From contig NC_134951.1 in assembly GCF_965638725.1 (NCBI RefSeq), positions 102,571,811-102,635,810 on the forward strand: a stretch of 64,000 bases of DNA, given 5' to 3'. This stretch comes from Aptenodytes patagonicus. Lineage: Eukaryota; Chordata; Aves; Sphenisciformes; Spheniscidae. Each line of letters starts with the position of its first letter. The stretch's first letter is position 1. The position numbers and the translations under genes are program-made. The notes under the pieces were generated by a model. That model saw only the letters and a list, made by a program, of their open reading frames with translations. It searched no databases and had not been told where the DNA came from. Shown one piece after another: positions 25,501-37,000 of the stretch.

Positions 25501-27712
25501 TGGTGGATCTCTGTGATGAAGCAAGTCTTCTCTGTGCCAAGTCCCTGTCTTGTTACTGTCATTCAAGACCCAGCTTTTATTAACTATCCCAAACCCGGTG
25601 GAAGGGGTGAAGGTATCTATTCTGAAGCTGCTCTTTTAAATTCAGCCTTATTTGTATACTATGATCTGCATGCCTCTCTGCCCCCAAATTACTAAAATTG
25701 CAGCACAGTTGTCCAAGGCTTATTTTTTAGTAAATGACTCTTATAACTGGCATTCAGATTAACTACCCTCTTAGTCTGAAATGCAGCAAGACATTTAACA
25801 TGTGTGGGATATGATAGCTATCTCAAATAAATACAACACTGCATCAGTAGATGTTTTCATATTTTCAGGTAAGCAGGCTGGTGTTGGGGAAAAAGGTTAG
25901 TCTATTAACACTTCTGCTCAAAGCAAGCCAACTTCCTTTCTACATGGAATAATTATTTTTTCACATAAGCCCTGTAGAGTGCCCCTGCTATGTTTGCACT
26001 TGTAAGTCTCAAACATTGCTGTACAGATCACCCTTTATGAGTGGAATCTGAGGTCATGTGTCGGCATTTAAAATTCACTGTGCGTGAGCTATCATGCACT
26101 GGCTTGTCAATTCTGTAGGTGTAGAGGCTATGGGCCCATATTTCAGGTGTGAAGAGAGCAGGGCCATTTTTAGTGGTTAAAACACCCATGTGTGCAACTC
26201 ACAGCTATGAGTACCCTTGCAGAGCTTTATAAATCATGTTGATTCATAGCTGGCATCTCACCATCTGTATGGGCAGGATTACATATAAATATATATGTCC
26301 TGTACATAACAGGACCATTTAGAGCATACCTACGGCATAAAAGTAAAGTGAACTTGGGCACAAAAGTAATTTATACCTCTGTGGAAGACTTGTTGGAGAG
26401 AATATTGAAAGGCCTTTTGTCTGCCGTAGCCCAGGGCTCACATTTTAGGTGGCTGGCGATCCATGCTTCTGTTTATACAGTTCCAGCAAGGGTTAAGGAT
26501 TTTTAACCAAAGACAGTTCAGAAATAGGTGATGGCGGGAGAAGTGATTGTAACCAGCATGCCAAGGAAATGTCAGAGATAGGAAGGCTTCTATCCTGGAT
26601 CATGAATCCTGGGGCTTTCATGGATAAAAAAGTTGCAGCTGGAGTTGGAGAGGGTGTAATGACACACAAATCTTCGGTTTAATCATCTTCTAAAGTCATG
26701 CCCAGGGTTGGCTGAGAGAAGATGAAAAAAGCTAATGAACCCTGAGGAGGACTGATCTGCAGCTGTCCTCAATAGCTTTCTTGAAGGAGGTCTTTTTTCA
26801 TTGCATATATAACTGCTGTATGTTGCTGTTTTGAGCAGCTGTGTCTTGGCTGCTCCAATATGCTCATTGCTGGAACTATCTCTTAAAACTCTGGCCAGCA
26901 CCTGAAAAAATATTATTATTTAAGATGGCATTAATATCTAGGTTCCAGTCACAATTTTGTGCTGGGCACAAAATAGTTGAAATACGAGAGGCTGTCTGTG
27001 CCCTAGAAAGATTATTTTCTATCTGCAGACACTTAACTTTGAAAGAGGAAATGGGTAAAGCTGATCTAGTTTTTTTCATCCAATATGAGCTGCCTAGACC
27101 AGTTAGTGAGATTCTTAAGAGGTATGAGACTGCAGTAAGATTGGAGCAATCTGGCAGAACTGCAGAAAATTTGATTAAAAAAAAAAAAAGTGTCAATCCA
27201 CACTCAGTAGCGGGGTTAGGAGAAGGACCTCAGCAATGAAGGTCTGAATTTCAGCTTCTCTCACTATCTTTGCCACTGAGTTCTTGTGTACCTATATACA
27301 AAACCTTTCACTGCTGTGCTAGATCCAGAATTTATACGTTGCGCTGCTGTATGCCAGAATCTGTTAATCTTGCACCAATAGCACAATTCATAAGGGGCAT
27401 GCCCAAGTGAACTGGAGTGGCTGTGTAACTATGCTGGTGCAAGAAGCCCCCATATAAAGTGAATCCTTAGTCATGCAGAGTATGAATTTGTAGAAGCAGG
27501 TTGGCATGACAACCTGAAGGGGAAAAAAGAACAAAGGAGAATATATTGATGCAATATGTCCAGTGGTACAGCACTGCAAAAAGCAAATGGCTGTGCTGGA
27601 AAGAGGAAGGCAATCCCCTAACTTCTGAAATGTAAAAAACAATGTCTGAAAGGTGTCTGTCTTTGCTCAGCAGATTTTTTTTTTATTTTGGCTCCCCCCT
27701 CTCCCCCCCCAG
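19551..27712. other. Non-coding stretch, no gene recognised
   Basis: The longest frames are 149 codons on the minus strand (20299-20748) and 132 on the plus strand (26841-27239). Neither matches a family I recognise, and both are within chance length for this much sequence. A 16-bp palindrome lies at 22851-22866 and an A run at 27177-27189. Short GC-richer pieces occur near 21240-21370. Confidence 0.5.
22851..22866. repeat. Perfect 16-bp palindrome AGGATCAGCTGATCCT
   Basis: The sequence equals its own reverse complement over 16 bases and contains CAGCTG, an E-box of the bHLH type. It may be a dimeric protein site or chance. Confidence 0.6.
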
Positions 27713-27793
27713 CATATTTCCAGCTTTTTAAAATCAGAAATGTTCACTGTGGGGAAACAATTAATGAAGCCCAGTGGAATGGTGGCAGGAGGG
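27713..27793 (+). other. Candidate 81-bp exon bracketed by strong splice signals
   Basis: A long pyrimidine tract (T run, CTCCCCCCTCT, then eight C) ends in AG at 27711-27712, a textbook acceptor. Eighty-one bases later GGG|GTAAGTG is a near-consensus donor (GT at 27794-27795). The length is a multiple of three. Two of the three frames are open, which is not unlikely in 81 bases. Neither translation matches a protein I know, so this could be a coding exon, a non-coding RNA exon, or only splice-like sequence. Confidence 0.25.
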
Positions 27794-30700
27794 GTAAGTG
27801 CATATAAATTCAGGAATTGAAGGGGTACTTTCACAAGGAAAAAAGGTGCATTACCAACAGCTGTTAACTAAAATACAATTACCTAGCTGGAGGTAAGAGT
27901 TAAAGGCTGTCCTCTGTGCCAACAAGCCCATGTAGGGAAAGTGGGAAAGCCCTGGGGTGAAAATTGCAAGCTGTCTGAACGCAACGTTCAAAACGATGGC
28001 TATGTTTTTAAATTACTGCAAGTAAGGTGCCTTTTTGTCCTAGCAAGGATGAAGCATTAAATTAGATGTTTTGCAAATGTTTAAATATATGCTTTTGTTA
28101 ATATGTTATTGGCTAGTTAATATTCTGAATAAAATTAATCATTGTGAAAGCTTTAAAAATTAACTCTTTGCAACTGATCATTTAATCGTAATTAAAGGCA
28201 GTGAAGGAAACCTGAAACATTTGGTAGTTTCAGCAGTGAAACTGAGGAGGATATCTTCTGAAATTCTCTGATATTTCTGATGCAAGAACAGAGGCAGGGA
28301 ATTTATTTTAAGGAATTGCTTTTGGAAGAATATCCCTGCTAGTAATTTCTTTTTTATTCATGGAATATGCAAAAGAGGGGAAAACTTTGGGAAGAAAAAA
28401 AAACAGAATTGCAACTCCCTGCTAAAGGTGATAATACGACGCTAACGAACTGTAGCCTTTTCACTGCGTAGCTGGCAACATTACCACCCATCTGTGCCGA
28501 GTGGGATGTGCAAGCAGAAGTCAGGGCTGAAAACCCTCCACCTGTTTTTGGGAAGTAAGTGCGCACACACTGAAGTTACTCAGCGTATTCGTTCTGTCTT
28601 TGGCGGTCCGGGTGATGTTGTTACTACTACTTTTCTGCTGTCTCATATCTCCCACTGCCATGTGCCAGCTGATAGGGGAGCTGTGACATACCACACCCCT
28701 GCGGCCGGGAAGGGGGTCACATGGACTGGTCTCATCCAGAGCACTTTAAAGAAACCGATAAGCTCTATCTCATTTAACTTGGCCTTTGGAAGACGCTTGT
28801 GGAAATTTCTGCAAAGGAGGTGACATCAGTTGTTGTCACAGCTGCTGTGTAAGTCTGCAAGACTGTGTCTGTTCAGTATCTGGCCGGGGTGTATATGTGT
28901 GTGCAAGTAGATATTGTTAATAGATTGCATTTAAATAAAAAAAACAGTTCACATGAAGTAGATGAAGAGGTTCGATTGCTCAGAATATGTGCATTATCGT
29001 CGAGACTTGAGGCAATGATGGAGTATGTAAACTTAATAAAGCAGAAGGACGACCAGCTTTGGAGGGCCGATGTTACATTTGAAACAAACCTTCTCCTGGG
29101 GGAATTCCAAGTGTTAGCATGTGGGACATACTCCAGCTGCTAGCTGCTCAGACTTAAAATAAACCAGGCAAAATCCCATATTCAGGCTCTACCAACCGAG
29201 GCAAGCTGCTATTGTAAACCTTTCATCTCTGTTTTTCTTCCAGTTGGGTCAGAACGACAACAAATATTTTTGAAAGAGCATTTAAACCTTAGTATTTTGC
29301 GCAGCTTTCCTTGTGTTTCTCTGAAGTGACGTGTTTCTCAACGTAGTTATAAATTTAGCAAAGGATCTGGTTTGTACAGGTTGAAACACTGTCCCAGGAA
29401 GGCTGGAATTAAAAAAGGGTTGGAAGGAATATTTCTACCTTGTGTGACAATGACATTGCTACCAATGTTACTGCTTTCTAATCTAGGTATTTTTGAAATT
29501 GCAGCATGACTTTATTAACAGAGGACTGTTCTCCTTATTAAGTTGAATCGGGGAGACCCTTTTTCTTAAAGAGAAACCCATGTGACTTTAGGGTGGTTTG
29601 CTTTTTGGGTTTTTTTCTTAACATATTAAAGAGGAAATAATTTAATTTGTCTGTGGAAGATAACATAGCAGGATTTCAGGAAAAAAAATGGCTGGGAGAT
29701 GCGTGGTTGTTTGATGACTAGAATGTGAATAACTTTGAGGAGGTCTGAAAATAGACTACAGTACTGTTTGCTTTGTCTTGTGGTTTGAGATTGACTTCAT
29801 GTTTTTTTTTTAAATTTTATTTTAATAATCCTCTGACTATAATTTATTTCTAAGGTACTGAGATGCTTGGGAGGGGTGGGAAACAAGTAACTTAATGCAA
29901 TCTATGCAAATAATGTCTAATTTTTTTTTTTTTAAACATTATCCTATATGAAACTTCATTCATCAAGACTACTAGTTTTTTCTGTGATAAAACCTGTTGA
30001 GCAACGTAGTACACAACGTTTAGGAATTTAATGCTCTTATTACTGTCAAAGCACAGATATCAAGCTATACCAGTCAGCTTGAAAAGTGTACAAGTGACTG
30101 ACACAACTTACCTTCCTGCTTCTTCTCTTCTTCCTTTAGACACAGACACACAAATTCTTGTTCAAACCAACAAGCTTATCCAGAATATATTTATAAGGGT
30201 GAACTCTGCCAGGCGATGGTTAATCACATACAGTGCTAGGGATATCTTTTGAAGGTATCCCAAACACTGTGACAGAAGTATTTGCCACTCAAACTATTTA
30301 TAATTCTAGGAGTTTGGAGGGCAGACAGATGTTCATTTTTTATACGAAATGGCAGCTCTTCCGTTGTACAAAAGAAATGGGCTATGTCTGTATGGACACA
30401 TCAGGCAGATCTGGACCGTGCTGTTTTCGGGAAATGCCATCTTTGCACCCTGGACGCACTGCCGCTCACCTGATTAGCCTTTCTGTCTCACAGATGACTT
30501 GAGACAGCTCCGTGGCAGTCAGCCCATTGTCTGCTGGACCTCTCGTTTCTGTGGACTGTTGGAAGAGGTCAGTGCAGGGTAACTCAAGAAATGTGAAACT
30601 GTTGTCCACGTAGGACCTCCAGTAGAAAATTTTTAAGGGCTTCCAATTTGAATAAAACTATGAGCCTCAGCTTTAGTGTTAACCACAATTTTATCTTTTT

Positions 30701-33171
30701 TTTGTTGTTGTTTTTTCCCCCGGATGGCATGCAAAACTATACTAAGGCCAGTCAGCCTTTGAGAAATAAGACTGATAACCATCACAGTTTTTTTCTTATT
30801 TTCCTAGCCACCTCAAGCAATTAGTTTTGAGGACTTTTTGACAAAGTTTACCTGCAGGTCATCCTTCCCTCCTATTCCTTGTTACGTATCTTGAATTATT
30901 CTTAACTCTGTGTTTCTGGGAATTGCGGGCAATGTATAGACACAATGTCTTCAGCAGGCACGCGAGGAATGTTATGAGGGTAGCAAGCTTCCTGTTTCCC
31001 TGGTCACTCAAAAGATTTATGTGCCAGTATAATGAGAATGAATGATGAGCTGTTGTTCATTGACAGAGACCTTATGGGTCTGTCTATGCACAAGAGGTTT
31101 TGAAAGTTGATAACCTTTGTGCTTCAGGTTTTGTTTTGAATGGATAGAAGCGGGGAAAATAGTTATTGGTAGATGTAAAGCTGGATGGACAAACTGAAGG
31201 GTATTAGCCAAGCTCTGGCAGTAAAGCTGAAAATCTGAGATATTTATACAGTTGGAAACAGAGTTGGGGTATTTTCATTATTTTGGCACACGTTATCGGA
31301 TTTTATAGAGTCAGGAGATGCTCCTGCCTAGATTTTCAGTCTCTTCTATTTTTTAGGTCTCTGTAAGATGATGTGATGTATCGCAGCTTTGGTCTGAGCA
31401 GTGGCCAAGTATAAATGGAGGGGCAGATTTCAAACTCTGAAACTAAGAAGTCTCTAGGTCACTCTAAACTTGCCTGGAGACAAGGCATGTTAAAGTATTT
31501 TTTTGCTGTTCAAGAGCAAGATAAAACGTCCATAGACAGAACCACTATTACTACTATATAAGTTATTCACTTCAACACCTTTCTCATATCATATCAGGTT
31601 AATAACTATTTTGTGCATCTGGTATACATCCAGAACCCCTGTTGTAAAGTCAAGGTTGCGTGAGATATCCTAGTTTGCATTAGTAAATGCTATAGCACAC
31701 TATATTATTTTGACAAGTATCATAAAGCTACGTAAACAGAAACCGTACTTTTAAGATTTTTTTTTTCTAAAGGATACAAAGTAAAGATTAAATACTGAAC
31801 TTTGATTTTTCAGATATATTACACCCCTCCAACCCCCCCATATCCTAAATAGTAAATTCTTGGGAACCTAAAAGATAAAGGCCCGAAATTTTTTGGTTTT
31901 ATACACCTAAAATGTAGCCACCTTTAACAGAAGCCTAAGTATTATGTCTACTGGAACCACATTCATTCCAGAAGAAACCTCTGTCTTCTCTGGTATTTAT
32001 AATTTCATAATATCCACTTTTTAAAAAATTTTGGTTGTCTCAAATGTTCCAGCAGCTCCACATTATAAGCTCTTGAGGCTGATTTAAAATTTCACTGTGC
32101 ATTTTTGCAGTGTGATAGAGAACTCAAGCCAGGACTTAAGGGCTTAGGTCCTATTCAGAAGTTACCCATGTGCAAAAACATTTTTCTGAAACATATGGGA
32201 AAGAACTGGGTTCTCTTATGCACGCGCCTGGAAGATAATTGGAAATCACTGTGATCTGTTTTTCAAAAACAAGAACCATTAAAAAACCCCTCCTGGAATG
32301 AGAGTAAGCATGCACGTTTTCTTTTTGAAAGGCATTAACTTAGTGTTTTTATGCGTACCTACGATACGGTGGTTGGAATGGCATTTGGAAGCGCTCCTTA
32401 ACAATAGTCTCACCACCGTCCTCGTATCTGTGCTGGCTGTAGTGGAGACACACTGTTATTTACCCCAGCGTCGTCATATAGCAACCCATGGAAGCTAGAG
32501 GCATAACTGTGTACGTTGCTTAGCATTGGCAGCCAGGCCAGCTAGCGGCAGCAGTGGGGAGAGTCTTACGTATGCTGTGCAAAGCCACGGACAGTGACGC
32601 TTGTTGAGCTGGGGGTCTGATGGAGAGAGGAGGCAGAAGGACTGGCCAGAACAGCCCCGTTCTCCCGCATGGTGCAACCACGGGGGAAGGAAGGGGACAA
32701 AACTGCTCTCTCGGGAGCTCCATCTTTCCTAGGTGTGGGCCTGTACCTAAATGATTTCATTCAGCCCTGAACTTGTAATGGAAAATCTTGCACGATTACA
32801 ACTTAATATACCATAGTCTGTATTTATGGCTGAGTTGGCTTGAGTTAACAGTGCCTTTGGAGATACACTGCTTGCAAAACATGCACCACTAGCCAAAGCA
32901 TGCCTTTTATCAAGATGGATTAGGAATATCCAGTGCTTCCCTACAGGCATGTCGCTACCTGTAGCTGAATTTAATAACACGTGTATTATTAGATTATTGT
33001 AGTGCGGTTTATACTGGCTTTTTTCTTCATTCTTTTGAATCTATTTATTTACTTAATTTTCCTACCATCAAGAAAAAGACCCCTATGAATACTTGCAAAA
33101 GTAGGGTCAGATGGTGAGACTGGATTGAAGGAAGATACTTAGGTTCTTAGGATGATGCTCAAAAGAGCCTG
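27794..33171. other. Non-coding stretch, no gene recognised
   Basis: No recognisable exon was found. The segment around 28080-28230 is AT-rich with several homeodomain-type words (AATTAATCATTGTG, TTAATCGTAATTAAAGG). A 92-codon frame at 28865-29143 is open but unrecognised. A good acceptor-like tract ends at about 29244 without an obvious matching donor. A possible but very weak MIR-like stretch lies at about 31305-31375. Confidence 0.5.
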
Positions 33172-33497
33172 TGGGCTCAGCTATGCTACACAGCCAAGTA
33201 CACTGTAGAGATCCCTGAGCTAACGCCACGATCGGAAGCTCTGTTAGTGGTAGTGTGTTCTCCCTGGGCTAATTAACAGGGGTGCCTCTCAGCATACCTA
33301 ATTAGCTCCATTTCTGCAGCATCCTCAGGGGCAGGGCTAATTAGCGTGGGTGCTTCGCTACACAGACACAGCTATATTGCCTCTGGGATCTAAGCTAGCA
33401 TCCGTGCATGGCATTGCAATGCACCATGTAGACAAGCCAGTTTCCTCAAAGCTACCTCAGGATCCCTAACAGCCTTTTGCTGTGTAGACTTGCCCGG
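33172..33497. mobile_element. Probable non-autonomous DNA transposon (MITE-like) with inverted ends
   Basis: The left arm at 33186-33225, starting CTACACAGCCAA, and the reverse complement of the right arm at 33451-33487, starting CTACACAGCAAAA, agree at roughly 30 of 37 aligned bases. Both contain the blocks CTGT, GATCC and TGAG in the same order. The outer flanks (GGGC.. on one side, ..GCCC on the other) extend the symmetry. Inside are repeated GGGCTAATTA and CTACACAG words and no open frame, so it would rely on a transposase from elsewhere. The GTCTACACAGC-type end recalls DNA elements common in amniotes. No clear target-site duplication was found, so the superfamily is open. Confidence 0.55.
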
Positions 33498-33907
33498 TGC
33501 GTTAATGAGACCCCAAAAGCTTATGCAGGGAGAAGGATAGCAACTCGGGATGTGGGCCAGAGGGTAACATTTTGGGAGACAGATGTTTTAGGGTGAGTCC
33601 CAGATTCATTTGCATTTACTTTACCCCTGCATCTACTTGTTACCTTCGGATTAAAGGCAGTATTAAAAGTAAGCACCAGCTACGGCAAGGCAAAAAAATA
33701 GGCCTATGTTGAGCCATATGAAGTCTGAACCTGCTACCTCGCAGCTTCCTGGTTTTTGCTTTTGGGTTCTCAGCTAAACTTATAGCTACTAAAAGATAGT
33801 CATGAACTAATGAACTGAAGCATTTTTAAAGCATGTTTTCCCATTGCTGTGGTCAAATAATAATGGTAACGAAGTATCCTTTATGGTTTTACAGACCCTG
33901 TTCTCTC
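33498..33907. other. Non-coding stretch, nothing recognised
   Basis: No gene, repeat or clear site is recognised between the inverted-repeat element and the next SINE-like relic. Confidence 0.5.
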
Positions 33908-34033
33908 TGATCTTAAAGTGCTTTGCAAGCATGAGTAAGCACAGCTTCACATGAGCCCTGTGATGAGGCAATACGATTCCCATAGTACGAGTAGTAAATC
34001 TGAGATGCAAAGACCAGCCAAAAGTAACTTGCA
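33908..34033 (-). repeat. MIR/L3-type ancient SINE/LINE tail relic
   Basis: ATCTTAAAGTGCTTTGCAAG, then CCCTGTGATGAGGCAATACG, ATTCCCATAGTACGAGTAG and AAATCTGAGATGCAAAGA, ending in AAAGTAACTTGCA, follow in order the pattern known from MIR and L3/CR1-type tails: 'atcttaaagcgctttacaa ... accctgtgaggtagg ... tccccattttacagatg..aaactgaggcacagaga ... aagtgacttgcc'. The order and spacing of five blocks make this one of the better relic calls in the window. Confidence 0.65.
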
Positions 34034-37000
34034 TTTATTAGAAAGAACACGTCCTCTCTGGTTTAACTTATTCTTGCACTGTGCTCCTCAGCATTTTCTT
34101 GTACCGACATTTTTCTTATCAGCACTACTTTAACTCACTGATATCAGGTGATTGCAGATTCAGTTTGGCTGAGCTGACCTGAAAATGTGTGGCATTGTAC
34201 TATACAAGAGCTGCAGAAAGGTGGCTTATTATTCACAAAGGGGCTGTACACTGCAGAGAGCTGATAAACAAAAGATCCACTGTTTTTGTCTTCTGCTTAC
34301 AGTATCAGTAGCAACAGGCTGCACTGATACCTTCCCTGATAGCTCAGCCTTGAACAGAAAAACAGTGCCATTTGTGGTTGCAAATTCCAGCCTCTGCATG
34401 GAGTCCTCAGGGACTCAGCAGCTCAGTGGGAAACTCTTCCTCACAAGTCGAAAAGATCTGTCAGAGATGGCCTAATACATCTCTTAATCTTGCTTCACTT
34501 TATTCTCATCATTCTAACACCCCCAAAGATACATAACATACAGCTATCTAATTTTCTCCCCTTCCCACAAGGAAAGCCTGTGGCTACACCTGCATCATAT
34601 CTGAACTAATCTTGGGAGTGGTCTGAAGCCTGCAGTGCTCATCACGTCTTTGCTGCACGGAGTTGAGGTTGCCTATGAGTTCTACCTCCTCCAGCAAATG
34701 GTGGTGATGCCCATTTATGGAAGACCCTTTCTTTACTGGGAGGACAGACTGGATACGTGGAAGTGACCTGGTCAGGCAAGGGGAGGTGGCTGGTGGAGTC
34801 CCTCTGCAGCCATGTATGCCCTTCAGTGCCTCGACATGCACAGATCAGCCCAGAATGCATACCAGCAGGTAAAAAATCTAGACAGTCCCTAACTATATCC
34901 TTAAGTTCAGCCTCAAGGATGAACATTACCTAAAATAGAGAGCAGAGGTAGCCTCTGCTTCTCTCACTTCCAAGAGGGAGAAGTACTGTGAGCGATGCTG
35001 AGTCTTTGCAGCATTTCTCTAGTGATGCAGGCAGGAGAGGTGTCTCTTGCAGCCAAATCACCCTGTGGCTGGTTCCACATCCACCTGCCAAAAGCAGCAA
35101 CCTACCAAATCCTGCTATGGTGTGAAAGGGGCCCATCTTCCCCACCTTACTGCTTTGATCAGCTGTAGTTAGGCACAGCAGGTGAGCTTTCAAACAAGAG
35201 GTGAGCAAGACCTTCTAGTTAGAGCTCTTTACGATACCCTCTTCGTAGAAATGGCTTCTGGTTTTAACAGATGACCATGTGCAGTTAGAAAACAGCATTG
35301 TCTACATGCATGGATTTCCCTTCATTGAAATCCCAAAAACGTTCTTGCTTGAACTATGTGCAAAAGAAATCTGGGTTTAAAAAAAGGCCTCATGAGCAAA
35401 GAGGAACAAGAGACAATAAGAGATGTGTGTCTCAGCAAGACTTCCACAGAGAAGCCTCAACATGTGTGCAAGGTGAAAAAGAATAACAGGATGACTTCAG
35501 CATTGGCTTGCGATGGGCAAGGGAGGGCCCTTTTCATCACAGTCTGGCAGAGAAATGTATAGCTTCAGAAGAGGGAGGAAGTACAGATCCTTACTTCAGA
35601 AATATAAATCCTTTTTTTAATAAGTGTCTGAAACTGTAGGAGTTCCTAAAGAAAGTCAGCTTTCCTGATCCTCATACCTTTAACTCTTTCCCTGCCTGAT
35701 GGTATGCTGCTATTGCTTTCACTTTCCTGCTTTGCTCAATCTCCTGTGCGTTTTGGGGAGAGAGTGAGCAAGCAGTGTTACCTTACACAAAGAGGTCTCC
35801 AAAAGGTCAAAAATCAACACCAAGACCTGCACCAGAAATAGCTGGCAGCCAGGGCAGTTGCAGAGTTCCCAGTGGCTGCATGATCCCAGCCTGAGACATC
35901 AGCAGGGTAGGGCTACTGCTTTTAAAGGAAAAGGCACCCACATTCTTACTTGAACATGATTTTTTTTTTTTTCCTGAGGCTTAGGTTCCAGTAACAGATT
36001 CATCTTGCCTATCTTGAGCAATGCATCTAGTCACCTAAGCCCTGTTTATAGTCAGTGAGGCTAACTAAGCATGTCCAGAGGGCAATTCATCCCATCTGTG
36101 TTAATTTGGGGAGGTGGGGGTGGTGAGGGTGGAAATAAGTGCCCGTGGGAAGGGCCTGCTTACTCCAGTTGACCACACAGGGAGGCCAGGCAACTTTCTG
36201 GGGCTGTTTTTTGTCCATGGCAAAAGTCTGAATAATGCAGCGCTGCCTATGTTTTTGATTTGGCTGAAGCAAGGAAGTACTGGAAAATACATGAAAGAAG
36301 CTGTTACCTTGCTGTTCTCAGGCTGAAGCCCTGAACGTTAACCAGGCATCACAAAAGTGTAAGTAAGGGTCCACACCTTTGAATGAAGGATGCAGATAAG
36401 AAAAGCACTCGTAACTTAAATATGCTTGTGCTTGAACAATTGCTAGCAGGATCTGAACACAAAACATGAAGTCGGTATTTGCATGCTGGTTTGGGTCTGT
36501 TACTGTTGAAGATGTGATCAGGTTTAGAAGCTATAATAATTTACAGAGAATATGATATCCTTGTAAATTATTTTGCAGCACAGATAAAACATACTGAATC
36601 ACCTAATGCCATAATGCAAAATTTTCCACTCTCCTCCTTATGTTCTATTCCGATACCTGCAATCCACCAGTTTAAACAAAACAAATGGGTTTTGATTTAC
36701 TTTGTGCAACAAAAGTCAAGGCTAATTTTCATAGAAATATTTAATTTTAGTATTGAGATAAGAGTGACCAACCCAGATTCTGACAGACAATTTTATCAGT
36801 GCAGTCTAACGTATAACTCTTGTTGCAACAACACTTGCCCTGAATAAAAAGCAGGTATGCTAGCAGAGATGAGAGATTTCCCAGCCTAATGCATCCCAGA
36901 TGATTCCAGTCTGGGCATATTGCATATCTGTGCGATCTGAGTGAGGCTGGCAACTGTGTCTTGCTCTCTTCTGCTAGGTCTCTGCTTCTTTTGTTGGAGC

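Noticed and set aside
26841..27239. 132-codon plus-strand frame with a lysine run
   Set aside because: It runs through a poly-A tract and shows no family resemblance.
29220..29300. Strong acceptor-like tract ending near 29244
   Set aside because: No convincing donor follows and the downstream frames close quickly; not enough for an exon call.
31305..31375. Possible MIR-like stretch starting GAGTCAGGAGATG
   Set aside because: Only the first block resembles the family; the rest does not follow the order.
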